From: Ectothiorhodosinus mongolicus
GTDB taxonomy: Bacteria > Pseudomonadota > Gammaproteobacteria > Ectothiorhodospirales > Ectothiorhodospiraceae
Assembly (NCBI RefSeq): GCF_022406875.1
Contig: NZ_CP023018.1
Span: 35,575 to 99,574 of the forward strand
DNA length: 64,000 nt
Direction of reading: 5' to 3'
Shown piece after piece: positions 8,296-17,317 of the stretch. Every line of letters starts with the position of its first letter. Within the stretch, counting starts at the first letter, position 1. The notes under the pieces were generated by a model. The model saw only the letters and a program-made list of their open reading frames with translations, did not search any database and was not told the origin of the DNA. Both the position numbers and the translations under genes were made by a program.

Positions 8296-10280
8296 TGTTT
8301 GCTTTACTGGCTCGCGGCACGCGTTATCCCCAACGTATGGAGTGGGAGGAGCGGCGCTTTTTGGATCGCGTTTGGGACCGCAGCGCCAGTTTCTTGCGCC
8401 GCTGGTCAGTAGGCGCTTCATGGCGACAGCGACGTTTTGCGGCAGCGGTGCTCGATGCTGAACAAGAACTCAAGGGTCTAGAGGCCAATGCCCTAGCCGA
8501 AGACCTGCAGTCTTTGCGTTACGCCTTGCGCCGTGATGGACCTTTAGATAGCTTGCTGGCGCGGGCGTTTGCGCATGTGCGTCTTAAGTCGGTCGAGATT
8601 TTGGGGCTAGCGCATTATCCAGTGCAGCTGCGTGGCGGCTATCTCTTGACGCAAGGCTTATTGGTGGAGATGGACACGGGTGAGGGCAAAACCTTGACCG
8701 CGACCCTACCGGCGGCGGTGATGGCGTTATCGGGTTACCAAGTGCAAGTCGTGACCGTGAATAATTACTTGGCTGAGCGCGATTGTGAGCAGATGAGCCC
8801 CTTATTTGCGGGGCTGGGTCTGAGCTGTTCGGTGGTGCGCGAGGACAGCGAGCCGCCCGAGCGCCAAGCCGCTTATGCCTGTGACATCACCTACTGCACC
8901 GGCAAGACCCTCACCTTTGATTACCTCAAGGACCGCATCGCCATGCAAGCTAGGGTACGACCCCTGCACATGTTTATGGATAGTTTCACGGGACGTTGGC
9001 AGCGCAATGTGTTGTTGCCGGGGCTGCAATATGTGGTGGTGGATGAGGCGGATAGCGTGTTGATTGATGAGGCACGCACGCCTTTGATTATCTCCGCGGT
9101 GGGCGATAGTGAGAGCGAGGAGGCGTTTTATCGGCAGGCCATGGAGTTGGCGCGCCAGCTCGAGCCCGAGGCGCATTTTTTGCGCGACCCGGACGTGCGC
9201 AGCTTTGATTTGACACGCGGTGGGCGGGCTTATCTTGAGGCAGCAGCCACGGACATGAGCGGTTTGTGGCGCAACACCTATCGGCGCGAGGAAGCGGTGC
9301 TGCAAGCCTTGTCGGCCTTGTATTTATTCAACCGCGATCAGCATTACATTGTCGCGGATGAAAAAATTGTCATCGTCGATGAACACACGGGACGTAGCAT
9401 GCCGGATCGTTCTTGGGAGCGCGGCATGCACCAACTCATCGAGATTAAAGAGGACGTGCCGCTGTCACCGCCGCGTCTGACTTTGGCGAAGATCAGTTTC
9501 CAGTTATTTTTCCAACGCTATCTGCGCCTGGCGGGGATGTCAGGCACGGTGCGTGAGGTGGGGCGTGAGATGCGCGGTGTCTACAAAGTCTCGGTGGTGC
9601 GCGTACCGCCGCATCGCCCCAGTCAGCGTCGATGCCTAGGCCGTTTTGTCTGTGCGGATGCGGAACAGAAGTGGGAGAGGGTGGTGCAACGCATCCAAAC
9701 GCTATTGACCCAGCAGCGCCCGGTGTTGGTCGGCACTCAGTCGATTGCTAATGCCGACCGCTTATCGGCGTATTTACATGAGGCAGGCGTAGTACATCAG
9801 GTATTGCATGCCCGCCAAGATGAGGCTGAAGCCGAGGCCAATATTGTGGCGCGCGCCGGGCAGGAGGGGCAGGTGACCATCGCCACCAATATGGCGGGCC
9901 GGGGTACGGACATTAAATTATCCGCCGAGGTCGCCACTGCCGGGGGGCTGCATGTCATACTGACCGAGCGGCATGAGAATCGGCGTATCGACCGACAGCT
10001 AATCGGCCGTTGTGGGCGTCAAGGCGAGCCGGGTTCTTGGGAGGAGATCAGTTCGCTGGATGATGAGCTGGTAAAACATTTTTGGGCGCCGGTGCGCGAT
10101 GTCTTGCGCACGGGTTTGCGTCAGTGGCCTGAACGGGCGGTCGTGCAATGGTCAGCCCGGGTGTATTACCGTTTGGCGCAAATCCGCGTGGAGCGCCAAC
10201 ATCGACGCATCCGAGCACGGCTGTTGCGCGCTGAGTTTAAGCTGCGTCGGTCTTTGTCATTTTCCGGACGAATGGAGTAA
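8295..10280 (+). CDS. SecA-like preprotein translocase ATPase (short accessory paralogue)
   Basis: 661 residues against about 900 for the housekeeping SecA. Clear SecA signatures are present: Walker A GEGKT at 129-133 within EMDTGEGKTLTATLPA, the DEAD-type motif DEADSVLIDEARTPLIIS from residue 250, the preprotein-binding-domain exit IVDEHTGRSMP, the linker MSGTVREV, and the second motor domain with TNMAGRGTDIKL and GRCGRQGEPGS. The protein ends soon after a short scaffold-type helix and lacks the C-terminal CxCxSGx8CH/C zinc tail that binds SecB. Codons overlap the preceding gene by one base. No secY/E/G genes are nearby, so it either uses the general SecYEG channel or the neighbouring M50/HlyD proteins. 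In this context it is best read as the motor for the giant exoprotein. Confidence 0.85.
   Translation: MFALLARGTRYPQRMEWEERRFLDRVWDRSASFLRRWSVGASWRQRRFAAAVLDAEQELKGLEANALAEDLQSLRYALRRDGPLDSLLARAFAHVRLKSVEILGLAHYPVQLRGGYLLTQGLLVEMDTGEGKTLTATLPAAVMALSGYQVQVVTVNNYLAERDCEQMSPLFAGLGLSCSVVREDSEPPERQAAYACDITYCTGKTLTFDYLKDRIAMQARVRPLHMFMDSFTGRWQRNVLLPGLQYVVVDEADSVLIDEARTPLIISAVGDSESEEAFYRQAMELARQLEPEAHFLRDPDVRSFDLTRGGRAYLEAAATDMSGLWRNTYRREEAVLQALSALYLFNRDQHYIVADEKIVIVDEHTGRSMPDRSWERGMHQLIEIKEDVPLSPPRLTLAKISFQLFFQRYLRLAGMSGTVREVGREMRGVYKVSVVRVPPHRPSQRRCLGRFVCADAEQKWERVVQRIQTLLTQQRPVLVGTQSIANADRLSAYLHEAGVVHQVLHARQDEAEAEANIVARAGQEGQVTIATNMAGRGTDIKLSAEVATAGGLHVILTERHENRRIDRQLIGRCGRQGEPGSWEEISSLDDELVKHFWAPVRDVLRTGLRQWPERAVVQWSARVYYRLAQIRVERQHRRIRARLLRAEFKLRRSLSFSGRME
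8953..8964. repeat. Solitary GGGTACGACCCC half-element inside the secA-like gene
   Basis: Twelve of thirteen bases of the TACGA-type core, read in frame as R-V-R-P. It has no inverted partner nearby. It could be a decayed element or a coincidence. Confidence 0.3.
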
Positions 10281-10284
10281 GCAA

Positions 10285-10998
10285 ATGCGTTGGTGGTTTT
10301 CTGCCTTGGGTATGGTGCTGTGGTTGCCTATCGGTGCCCAGGCCGCGGCTTTGAGCTGTCTATTGGAGCCTTCGGTGGATGTGCATGTGGGTGTGGCCTC
10401 GGAGGGATTCTTAACCGATGTACGCGTAGATCGCTCGGATGTCGTGACCCGAGGCCAGGTTCTGGCGCGGCTTAATGATGGTGTCGAGCGCGCTTCGGTG
10501 GACTATCAGCGTACCCGTGAGAGTTTTGCCCAGCGCCGGGTGAGCCGCACCGAGGATTTTCGCGAGCGGCGCTTGATGTCCGAGCAGGAATTGGATGAGA
10601 TTGCCACCGAGCTACAATTGGCTAGAGCTGAACTGCGCGAGCGTCGGGAACGTCTGGCTTTGCGCGAGATCCGCAGTCCCATCGACGGCGTAGTCGTTGA
10701 ACGCTTAAAAAACACCGGCGATTTGATCAATAACGATCAAGTATTTCGCCTTATGCGCCTGGATCCTTTGTTTATCGAGGTGGTGATGCCACTGGAGAGT
10801 TATGGGCAGTTTGCTCTCGGACAAAAACACTCCATCACCGTGCATCACCTCGAAGAAATCCATGAAGTCGAACTCATCAATGTGGACCGGGTGATCGATC
10901 CTGGTAGTAACACGTTCCGCTTGCGTTTGAAATTAGACAACCCCGAACAGCGCATTCCATCGGGGCTGCGTTGTGAGTTTCATTTAAATGCATTTTAA
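10285..10998 (+). CDS. Periplasmic HlyD/RND-type adaptor protein
   Basis: 237 residues from the ATG at 10285, 4 bp after the secA-like gene; a longer in-frame start would lie inside that gene. There is a clear signal peptide (MRWWFSALGMVLWLPIGAQA). The lipoyl-like halves (GFLTDVRVDRSDVVTRGQVLARL and IRSPIDGVVVERLKNTGDLI) flank a coiled-coil hairpin (~75-130). A beta-barrel part (LFIEVVMPLESYGQFALGQ) and the start of a membrane-proximal domain follow. It is short for the family. It probably joins the two membrane-bound HlyD-type modules upstream to form a periplasmic conduit. No TolC-type outer-membrane gene is visible in the window. Confidence 0.8.
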   Translation: MRWWFSALGMVLWLPIGAQAAALSCLLEPSVDVHVGVASEGFLTDVRVDRSDVVTRGQVLARLNDGVERASVDYQRTRESFAQRRVSRTEDFRERRLMSEQELDEIATELQLARAELRERRERLALREIRSPIDGVVVERLKNTGDLINNDQVFRLMRLDPLFIEVVMPLESYGQFALGQKHSITVHHLEEIHEVELINVDRVIDPGSNTFRLRLKLDNPEQRIPSGLRCEFHLNAF

Positions 10999-11021
10999 GC
11001 GATATAGCTAAGGAGTTATTT

Positions 11022-11741
11022 ATGTCGATGTTATTGTTTTATGAGCGCCCCGTTGCCCTCAATCGTGAAACCCACAAGGGTCATAAAGTCAAAGGGCCTA
11101 GCGACTACAAGTTCGCCGCCAAAACCAATTCGGTAGTGCTAGCCGGGATGGAATTTTTTGAAGCCTTAAAGAATTACCCTATCGTCTTTACCAGCAGCGA
11201 GGATGCGGTGGTGCCGGTGGCTGTGTTAGGTATCCGCGACCAGGAAAACCTGTTCGTTGATAGCGAGGGTAAGTGGGCCGATGCCTATTTGCCGGCATTC
11301 GTGCGCCGCTACCCCTTTGTTTTGGCCAACCGCCCGGAAGATGCCGATCAACTGATGATTTGTGTGGAGGAATCGGCTTTGAACAAAAAGCAGGGTGAGG
11401 CGCTGTTTACTAAGGAAGGCGAGGAGAGTGATTACTTAAAGCGTGCCACTGAGTTCATGCAGCAGTATCACATCCACTTTCAGAAAACCCGCGAGTTTGG
11501 TCAGCGCTTAAAAGATCTGGGACTGCTGCAGCCCATGAGCGCGCGCATCACGCTAGCCGGTAGCAGCGATGAGATGGTCCTGGGTCAGTTCGAGGTGGTG
11601 GATGAACAAGCTCTGCGCAAGCTCTCGCCAGAGGATATCCACAGCTTGTTTGATTCGGGTTTTCTCGGCTGGATTTATGCGCACCTAATTTCTTTGAGCA
11701 ACTTCCAGCAGTTGACCCAGCGGGTGCAAGCCGCGGCCTAA
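11022..11741 (+). CDS. SapC-family protein
   Basis: 239 residues matching the SapC family: the N-terminal segment 'VALNRETHKGHKVKGPSDYKFAAKTNSVVLAGMEFFEALKNYPIVF' shortened here to its key parts KGxK, FA..NSV.L...EF..A...YPIVF, then LFVDSEGKWADAYLPAFVRRYPF. The family is named after a gene in the Campylobacter fetus S-layer export locus; its molecular role is unknown. No signal peptide is seen. It has a strong ribosome site (AAGGAG at about 11010) 22 bp after the adaptor gene, and a hairpin follows it. Being last in the run of export genes supports a role with the surface protein, either in export or in modification. Confidence 0.8.
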   Translation: MSMLLFYERPVALNRETHKGHKVKGPSDYKFAAKTNSVVLAGMEFFEALKNYPIVFTSSEDAVVPVAVLGIRDQENLFVDSEGKWADAYLPAFVRRYPFVLANRPEDADQLMICVEESALNKKQGEALFTKEGEESDYLKRATEFMQQYHIHFQKTREFGQRLKDLGLLQPMSARITLAGSSDEMVLGQFEVVDEQALRKLSPEDIHSLFDSGFLGWIYAHLISLSNFQQLTQRVQAAA

Positions 11742-11770
11742 GGGCCGAGGTCTGGCTTGAGGGTGATAGG

Positions 11771-11825
11771 AAGCCTGTGGAAGGGGGATCGACGGTTTTC
11801 GGCCGACCCCCCCCTTCTGTGGCTT
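11771..11825. terminator. Hairpin terminator between convergent genes
   Basis: A long imperfect stem: AAGCC..AAGGGGG on the left pairs with CCCCCCCTT..GGCTT on the right, with an inner TCG/CGA stem around a TTTT loop. It lies between the end of the sapC-like gene and the converging ialB-like gene, so it could end transcription from both sides. There is no long T-tract. Confidence 0.55.
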
Positions 11826-12351
11826 AGCGCAATCCGTTACTGGCGGCGGTGAAACCGCGCAGCGATTTCTCGATCACTAAAACCTCGGACTGGCCAAAGC
11901 CGCGAAAGCCAATGCGCAGTTCGTTACCGGCGCGCATGCGGTTAAACCAAGTGTCATCCAAAGGGAATAACACCAAACATCCATCGGGCAGACAGGTTTG
12001 GTAGGGCAGCTGGATTTCCTCGCCCTCGTCTATGGTTATGGCAATACCGGAGCGCAGGTCAATCCCTAAAGGCATAACGATTTGCAGCAGGCGTTGGCCG
12101 TTGGGCGTGATACCGATGTTGGTTTGTACCAAGCGCTGTTCTCGACCGTTGTCCCGTTGGGAAAGGGTTTGCACCATTTCACAGCGCTGTCCATCGGGCG
12201 TTTCGGCGCACAGCAAAATCCAGTCGCCATGCTCGGTGGTGGTGACATTGTTCGGTAGGTCGCCGAGTTGCTGCTGAGCCCAGGCGGGCGCGGTTATGAT
12301 CAGTAAAGCAGCGGCAGCGACAAGACCGGCAAAGCGCGAGATAACTGACAT
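11824..12351 (-). CDS. Invasion-associated locus B (IalB) family periplasmic protein
   Basis: 175 residues with a signal peptide (MSVISRFAGLVAAAALLIITAPAWA). The body matches the IalB pattern: HGDWILLCAETPDGQRCEMVQTL, then MPLGIDLRSGIAITIDEGE, then the CLPDGCLVLFPLD pair of cysteines, and a final IGFRGFGQSEVLV strand. Four cysteines after the signal peptide suggest disulfides in the periplasm. The family is widespread in proteobacteria; it was first described in Bartonella invasion but its general function is unclear. It is transcribed alone, convergent with the export locus. Confidence 0.8.
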   Translation of the reverse strand: MSVISRFAGLVAAAALLIITAPAWAQQQLGDLPNNVTTTEHGDWILLCAETPDGQRCEMVQTLSQRDNGREQRLVQTNIGITPNGQRLLQIVMPLGIDLRSGIAITIDEGEEIQLPYQTCLPDGCLVLFPLDDTWFNRMRAGNELRIGFRGFGQSEVLVIEKSLRGFTAASNGLR

Positions 12352-12415
12352 GCGTATGACTCCGTTGAAAGATGGGTTATTTTATCGCGTATGGCGGCGA
12401 GAGTGTGAGTACTGA

Positions 12416-13009
12416 ATGAGCGAGCTTGAGGTGAAAACCATTTATGGCCAGGCGATAGGCGCTTGGCTTTCGTCACTGGCTCAGCTGCGCATCACAGTGT
12501 TTCGCGAATTCCCTTACCTGTACGAAGGTAACTTGGCTTACGAAGCCCAGTATTTGCAGATCTATGTGGATAGTCCGCGCAGCATCGCCGTACTGTTATT
12601 AGACGGTGACACCTTGGTCGGTGCTTCCACAGGTTTACCTTTGGCCGATGAGACGCCCGAGTTCACCAGCCCCTTCCACGCCGCGGGTCTGGCCGCCAAA
12701 GATTATTTTTACTGTGCCGAGACGATTATTTTGCCGGCTTACCGGGGTCATGGCCTTTATCGCGGCTGCTTTGAGGCCCGCGAGGCGCGTGCCAAGGAGT
12801 TGGGTCTGAAATACAGTTGTTTGGCTTCGGTGCTGCGTCCCGAAAACCACCCGCGGCGGCCAGCGGATTATCAGGCTTTGGATCCGATTTGGCAGCGCTA
12901 TGGCTATACTGCGCGCCCGGATCTACAGATGTCACTGGCCTGGCAGGATCTGGATGAAGCGGCCGAGTCTCCCAAAGCCCTGCAGTTTTATATCAAGCCT
13001 TTAACCTGA
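12416..13009 (+). CDS. GNAT-family N-acetyltransferase
   Basis: 197 residues with the acetyl-CoA fold: strand AVLLLDGDTLVGASTGLPL, then AETIILPAYRGHGLYRGCFEAREARAKELG, in which AYRGHGLYRG is the Q/RxxGxG/A-type pyrophosphate loop. The substrate cannot be told from sequence. It is transcribed away from ialB and its 3' end overlaps cobF by 17 bp. Confidence 0.75.
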   Translation: MSELEVKTIYGQAIGAWLSSLAQLRITVFREFPYLYEGNLAYEAQYLQIYVDSPRSIAVLLLDGDTLVGASTGLPLADETPEFTSPFHAAGLAAKDYFYCAETIILPAYRGHGLYRGCFEAREARAKELGLKYSCLASVLRPENHPRRPADYQALDPIWQRYGYTARPDLQMSLAWQDLDEAAESPKALQFYIKPLT

Positions 13010-13757
13010 GTGGGCGACGCAGCAAATAGGTATCCATAATCCAGCCATGGCGGGCGCGAGCTTGCTGGCGCGTGGTGATAATCTCATCGGCCACCTGCAT
13101 CACTGGGCCCTGGATCAAGAGCTGATCGGGCGTGCCCAAATAGGCGCCCCAAAAAATCTCCATCTCTGGCTGCATCACGTGGGTGAAGCTGCATTCTCCA
13201 TCTAGCATCACCACCACGGCATCCAAATCGGCAGGAAAACCTGCTTTTAAGGCTCGGCCTGTGGTGATGTGGATGGGCTCACCGATGCGATTCAGCGGCT
13301 CGGCAAATGCGGCAGCTAGGGCTTGGATGCTGCTGATGCCGGGGATGACTTGGGTTTGGATCGCGCACTGGCCGCGCGCCTCGATCTGGCGCATCAGCCG
13401 CATCGCGCTGTCATAAATACTGGGCTCGCCCCAAACCAACAGGGCGCCCACGCCGCTCTCCGATAGCGAGGTCATTAGGGCCTCTTCTAAACGCTCGGCG
13501 CGCTGTTCATGCCAATGTTGCACATCTTGGTGGTAATTCGGGCTTTGGGCGCGCGGTGGATCATTTAGGACCATCGCTTGCGCATCAGGGCGGGCATGCC
13601 GCTGAAAAAGCGCTTGGCGGGCGGCGATTAAATCGTGAGTTTCTTCGCGTTTGTCGAGAAAAAAGAACACATCGACGGCTTGCATGGCTTCTATGGCCTG
13701 CAAGGTGAGATGCTGGGGATCACCGGCACCGATGCCGATTAAAAAGATTTGGCGCAT
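12993..13757 (-). CDS. cobF: Precorrin-6A synthase (deacetylating), CobF
   Basis: The ATG at 13757 gives 254 residues starting MRQIFLIGIGAGDPQHLTLQAIEAM, the glycine-rich start of SAM-dependent tetrapyrrole methylases. Further signatures are LVWGEPSIYDS and VIPGISSIQALAAAFAEPLNRIGEP, plus the CobF-typical ending QARARHGWIMDTYLLRR. CobF methylates C-1 and releases acetate in the aerobic cobalamin pathway. No other methyltransferase genes of the pathway are adjacent; the only other cobalamin-type gene is at 22997, beyond recCBD. Confidence 0.85.
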   Translation of the reverse strand: MRQIFLIGIGAGDPQHLTLQAIEAMQAVDVFFFLDKREETHDLIAARQALFQRHARPDAQAMVLNDPPRAQSPNYHQDVQHWHEQRAERLEEALMTSLSESGVGALLVWGEPSIYDSAMRLMRQIEARGQCAIQTQVIPGISSIQALAAAFAEPLNRIGEPIHITTGRALKAGFPADLDAVVVMLDGECSFTHVMQPEMEIFWGAYLGTPDQLLIQGPVMQVADEIITTRQQARARHGWIMDTYLLRRPLRLKA

Positions 13758-13867
13758 GTGGCTTATTATGCCTGTGGGCGAGTCCATGCCAAAAGCCCAA
13801 TGATAAACGACATGGTTTGTCGCTTGGCTGTGAATAATGTTGGGAACATCGACAACGGGGTTTTTAG

Positions 13868-16800
13868 ATGGGGTCAGTGGAGATTAAATCGGGGATGTTG
13901 CTGGTGCACAGCAACCAATCCGAGCGCCTGCGTGATCTGATGATCGATTTGATACGCGCCCAGCCCTTGGCGCCTTTGGAAACCGAAACCGTGCTCTGTC
14001 AAAGCAATGGCATCGCCCAGTGGCTGAAAATTGCTTTGGCGCGACGCGATGACGGCAGCGATCGGGCAGGTCTTGGGATTGCTGCGGGGCTTGAGGTGTT
14101 GCTGCCCTCACGGTTTATCTGGCAGGTGTATCGAAGCGTGCTGGGTGGCGAGGCCGTGCCAGAAGAATCGCCCATGGATAAGCCGGTGCTGCTGTGGCGC
14201 CTGATGCAGCTGTTATCACAATGGGCAGATCAGCCGGCCTTTGCGCCGCTAGCGGCCTATCTCCAAGAAGATCTTGATCAGCGTAAGCGCTTTCAGCTGG
14301 CGCAGCAGCTAGCCGATTTATTCGATCAATATCAGGTGTATCGGGCTGATTGGTTGACCGCTTGGGAGCAGGGTGAGGATGTGCTCTTGGATCAACACGG
14401 CGCTCGCCAAGCTCTGGGCCCTGAGGATCAATGGCAGGCGCATGTGTGGCGGGCCTTGCAAGCTGAAAACGATTCATCGACGGGGCGCGCAGCGATTCAC
14501 GCACGGTTTATGGCGCACATGGCCAAGGCTGCTGACAGTGAGCGCCCGCCCAATCTGCCGCGGCGTATCTTGGTATTTGGCTTATCCAGTCTGCCGCTGC
14601 AGTCCTTAGAGGTGCTGAGCGCGCTCAGCCGTTGGTGTCAGGTGGTTGTAGGGATTCATAACCCCTGCCGCGCGTATTGGATCGATAGCTTGCCTGAGGC
14701 CGATCTCATCCGCCAAGAAGGTGGTCGCGCCCTAAGTGCCGCTGATGGCGAAAATCTCTATCGACAAACTCAGCCTTTGCTGGCCAGCTGGGGCCGCCAA
14801 GGGCGCGACTACATTCGCTTGTTGATGGACAAAGAATCTGCTGCCGACCGGGCTCAGGCCGAGTCTTTGATGGCGGGGTTTGGGCATAAGCTGGAATTGT
14901 GGGATGAGCCTGAGAAGGCGTCGCTATTGGGACAGATCCAAGCGGATATTTTGGAGTTGCGCCCGCCCGATGAAGCAAAAATGCATTGGCCGCCCTTGGA
15001 TGCGCACAAGGATCGCTCGATTGTCTTTCACAGCGCCCACAGCGCACTGCGCGAGGTCGAGGTGCTGCATGATCAGCTGCTCGCGGCGTTTAACGAGAAT
15101 TCGGATCTAAGCCCGCGGGATGTGATCGTGATGGTGCCAGATATCACTGCCTACGCACCGGCGATTCGCGCCGTGTTTGGGCTTTATGACAATAAAGATT
15201 CGCGCTATATACCCTTTAGCATCGCCGATCAGTCGCCCAGCCAGAGCCAGCCGATGATCGCGGCATTGGAGTGGCTACTCAGCCTGCCGCAAGCGCGCTT
15301 TAGTTTAAGTGAGGTGGCTGCCATCCTCGAGTTGCCTGCCGTTTGTCGGCGCTTTGGCCTTGCGCCCGAAGAGGCGCCGCGGCTTTTACATTGGGCCCAA
15401 GCCGCGCATGTGCATTGGGGCCTGCATGCCCTACAGCGAGAATCCTTGGGTGTGCCCATTGCCGGCGACGTTGCCGATATTCATACCTGGGTGTTTGGTT
15501 TGCGTCGCTTGTTATTGGGCTATGCGGTTGGCGATGCCCCGGAGGATTGGCAGGGCATTCAGGCTTTTCCGGATATTGGCGGTCTGGAGGCCAGCGTGCT
15601 GGGGCCTTTGGCGGAGCTGCTTGAGGCGCTTGATGGGCTTTGGCAGAGCCTGCGTCAGCCGCGTTGTGTCGATGCTTGGGCGGAGACTTTACAAGCCATG
15701 CTCTTGGATTTTTTTGCCCCCCTAGGCCAAGACGAAGAGCTCGCGGTATTGCAGCTGCAAAGCGCTATCGAGCGCTGGCAACAACAAGCTCAAGACGCTG
15801 AGTTCACCGAGTCATTGAATTTGGATATCGTGCGCGAACATTTACTGATGGCGCTTGAGCCTCAAGGTCTGAGTCAACGCTTTATGGGAGGGGCGGTGAG
15901 TTTTGCGACGTTGATGCCGATGCGCGCTATTCCTTTTCGCCGCATGTATTTACTGGGCATGAATGATGCCGATTATCCGCGCAGCCGCGTGCCCTTAGAT
16001 TTTGATCTGATGGCACGCGAATACCGCCCTGGAGATCGCTCGCGGCGTGAGGATGATCGTTATTTGTTTCTCGAGGCATTGTTGTCGGCGCGCGAGCATC
16101 TGCACATTTCTTGGGTGGGCCGAAGCATCACCGATAACACACCCAAGCCGCCCTCGGTGTTAGTGCGCCAGTTACAAGACCACATTAAGTCGGCGCGTCG
16201 CTTTGCCGCAGAAACCCATTTTGAGGACTTATGCGTCGAACATCCGCTGCAGGCATTTAGTCCCGCCTATGTGCAAAACCATCCTTACCTGCTTACCTAT
16301 GCAGCACAGTGGTATCCCGAAAATATGCCGACGCCAAAAGCCGATGTGCCACTGCCCGAGTGGCAGCGCGAGGGGCCTTTGGATCTGGCCGAGCTGCGCG
16401 AATTTGCGAAAGCGCCGGTGAAGACATTCTTCCTGCGCCGACTCAAAGCCCGCCTCGATCCGCAAGAGTTGGCGGTAGAGGATGATGAGCCATTTGCGAT
16501 TCGCTCCCTGCGTCGCTGGCAGCTGCAACAAGAGCTTTTTACTGCGCAGCAAAAGCGCATCGATGGCGATGCGGAAGTAGCTTTGGTCGACAAGGACATA
16601 TTGGCGCGCTTCGTTCGCAGTGGGGCTTTATCTCCAGGTGGTTTTTCAGCCTTACAAACCGAGGAGCTTTCGACCCAAAGCAGTGCTGTGCTCAGCGTGT
16701 ATCAGGAGTTGCTGCAACACTGTGGGCCGCTCAGCCCTGATCGTATCGTCATTTCCATTGACGATACGCCGGGCCTGCACGACGAACTTGGCGGCATTCA

Positions 16801-17317
16801 TATTGATGCTTTGGGACAACGCAGCCGAATCGTTCTGCATACCAGTCGGCTATTGAATGATAAACAAAAGCAGCTGCAATCCAGCGTCGTGCCCGACTGG
16901 ATGACGCACCTGGCGCTGCAGGCCGTGGGTGAGACCATGCCGAGTTACTTGCTGGGCGCTGAGGCAGTGCTTGTTAGCCTGCCTGTACTTGAGCGCAATG
17001 TGGCCCTGAGCCATCTCAAGGCCTGGCTCACAGCTTATCAACAGGGCATGACTCAGCCCTTACCTTTGGATGTGCCCACAGCACTGGGGTATTTGTATCA
17101 ACCACAGATCAAGGACGTCACCAAACAATATGAGGGAAGCGCGGGTATCTATGGCGCGGTGGGGCGCGTTGAGCGCGACGCCTATTTGGCCAGGGCCTAC
17201 CCCAATATCGAGGCCTTGTTGCATGGGCAACGAATCTTAGAGGGGAGCATGTTTACCCAGCTGGCAGAGCGTTTATTGCGGCCGCTGCTGGATCACGCCA
17301 CTTGGAGCGCCTCATGA
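13868..17317 (+). CDS. recC: Exodeoxyribonuclease V subunit gamma (RecC)
   Basis: 1149 residues from 13868; an ATG at 13895 (MLLVHSNQSERL) preceded by GGGG matches the E. coli RecC start better and may be the real one. Typical segments are LCQSNGIAQWLKIAL, GLEVLLPSRFIWQVYR, VMVPDITAYAPAIRAVFG, PMRAIPFRRMYLLGMNDADYPR and AREYRPGDRSRREDDRYLFLEALLSAR. RecC is the Chi-recognising scaffold of RecBCD, which processes DNA double-strand ends. It overlaps recB by 4 bp (ATGA). Confidence 0.93.
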   Translation: MGSVEIKSGMLLVHSNQSERLRDLMIDLIRAQPLAPLETETVLCQSNGIAQWLKIALARRDDGSDRAGLGIAAGLEVLLPSRFIWQVYRSVLGGEAVPEESPMDKPVLLWRLMQLLSQWADQPAFAPLAAYLQEDLDQRKRFQLAQQLADLFDQYQVYRADWLTAWEQGEDVLLDQHGARQALGPEDQWQAHVWRALQAENDSSTGRAAIHARFMAHMAKAADSERPPNLPRRILVFGLSSLPLQSLEVLSALSRWCQVVVGIHNPCRAYWIDSLPEADLIRQEGGRALSAADGENLYRQTQPLLASWGRQGRDYIRLLMDKESAADRAQAESLMAGFGHKLELWDEPEKASLLGQIQADILELRPPDEAKMHWPPLDAHKDRSIVFHSAHSALREVEVLHDQLLAAFNENSDLSPRDVIVMVPDITAYAPAIRAVFGLYDNKDSRYIPFSIADQSPSQSQPMIAALEWLLSLPQARFSLSEVAAILELPAVCRRFGLAPEEAPRLLHWAQAAHVHWGLHALQRESLGVPIAGDVADIHTWVFGLRRLLLGYAVGDAPEDWQGIQAFPDIGGLEASVLGPLAELLEALDGLWQSLRQPRCVDAWAETLQAMLLDFFAPLGQDEELAVLQLQSAIERWQQQAQDAEFTESLNLDIVREHLLMALEPQGLSQRFMGGAVSFATLMPMRAIPFRRMYLLGMNDADYPRSRVPLDFDLMAREYRPGDRSRREDDRYLFLEALLSAREHLHISWVGRSITDNTPKPPSVLVRQLQDHIKSARRFAAETHFEDLCVEHPLQAFSPAYVQNHPYLLTYAAQWYPENMPTPKADVPLPEWQREGPLDLAELREFAKAPVKTFFLRRLKARLDPQELAVEDDEPFAIRSLRRWQLQQELFTAQQKRIDGDAEVALVDKDILARFVRSGALSPGGFSALQTEELSTQSSAVLSVYQELLQHCGPLSPDRIVISIDDTPGLHDELGGIHIDALGQRSRIVLHTSRLLNDKQKQLQSSVVPDWMTHLALQAVGETMPSYLLGAEAVLVSLPVLERNVALSHLKAWLTAYQQGMTQPLPLDVPTALGYLYQPQIKDVTKQYEGSAGIYGAVGRVERDAYLARAYPNIEALLHGQRILEGSMFTQLAERLLRPLLDHATWSAS

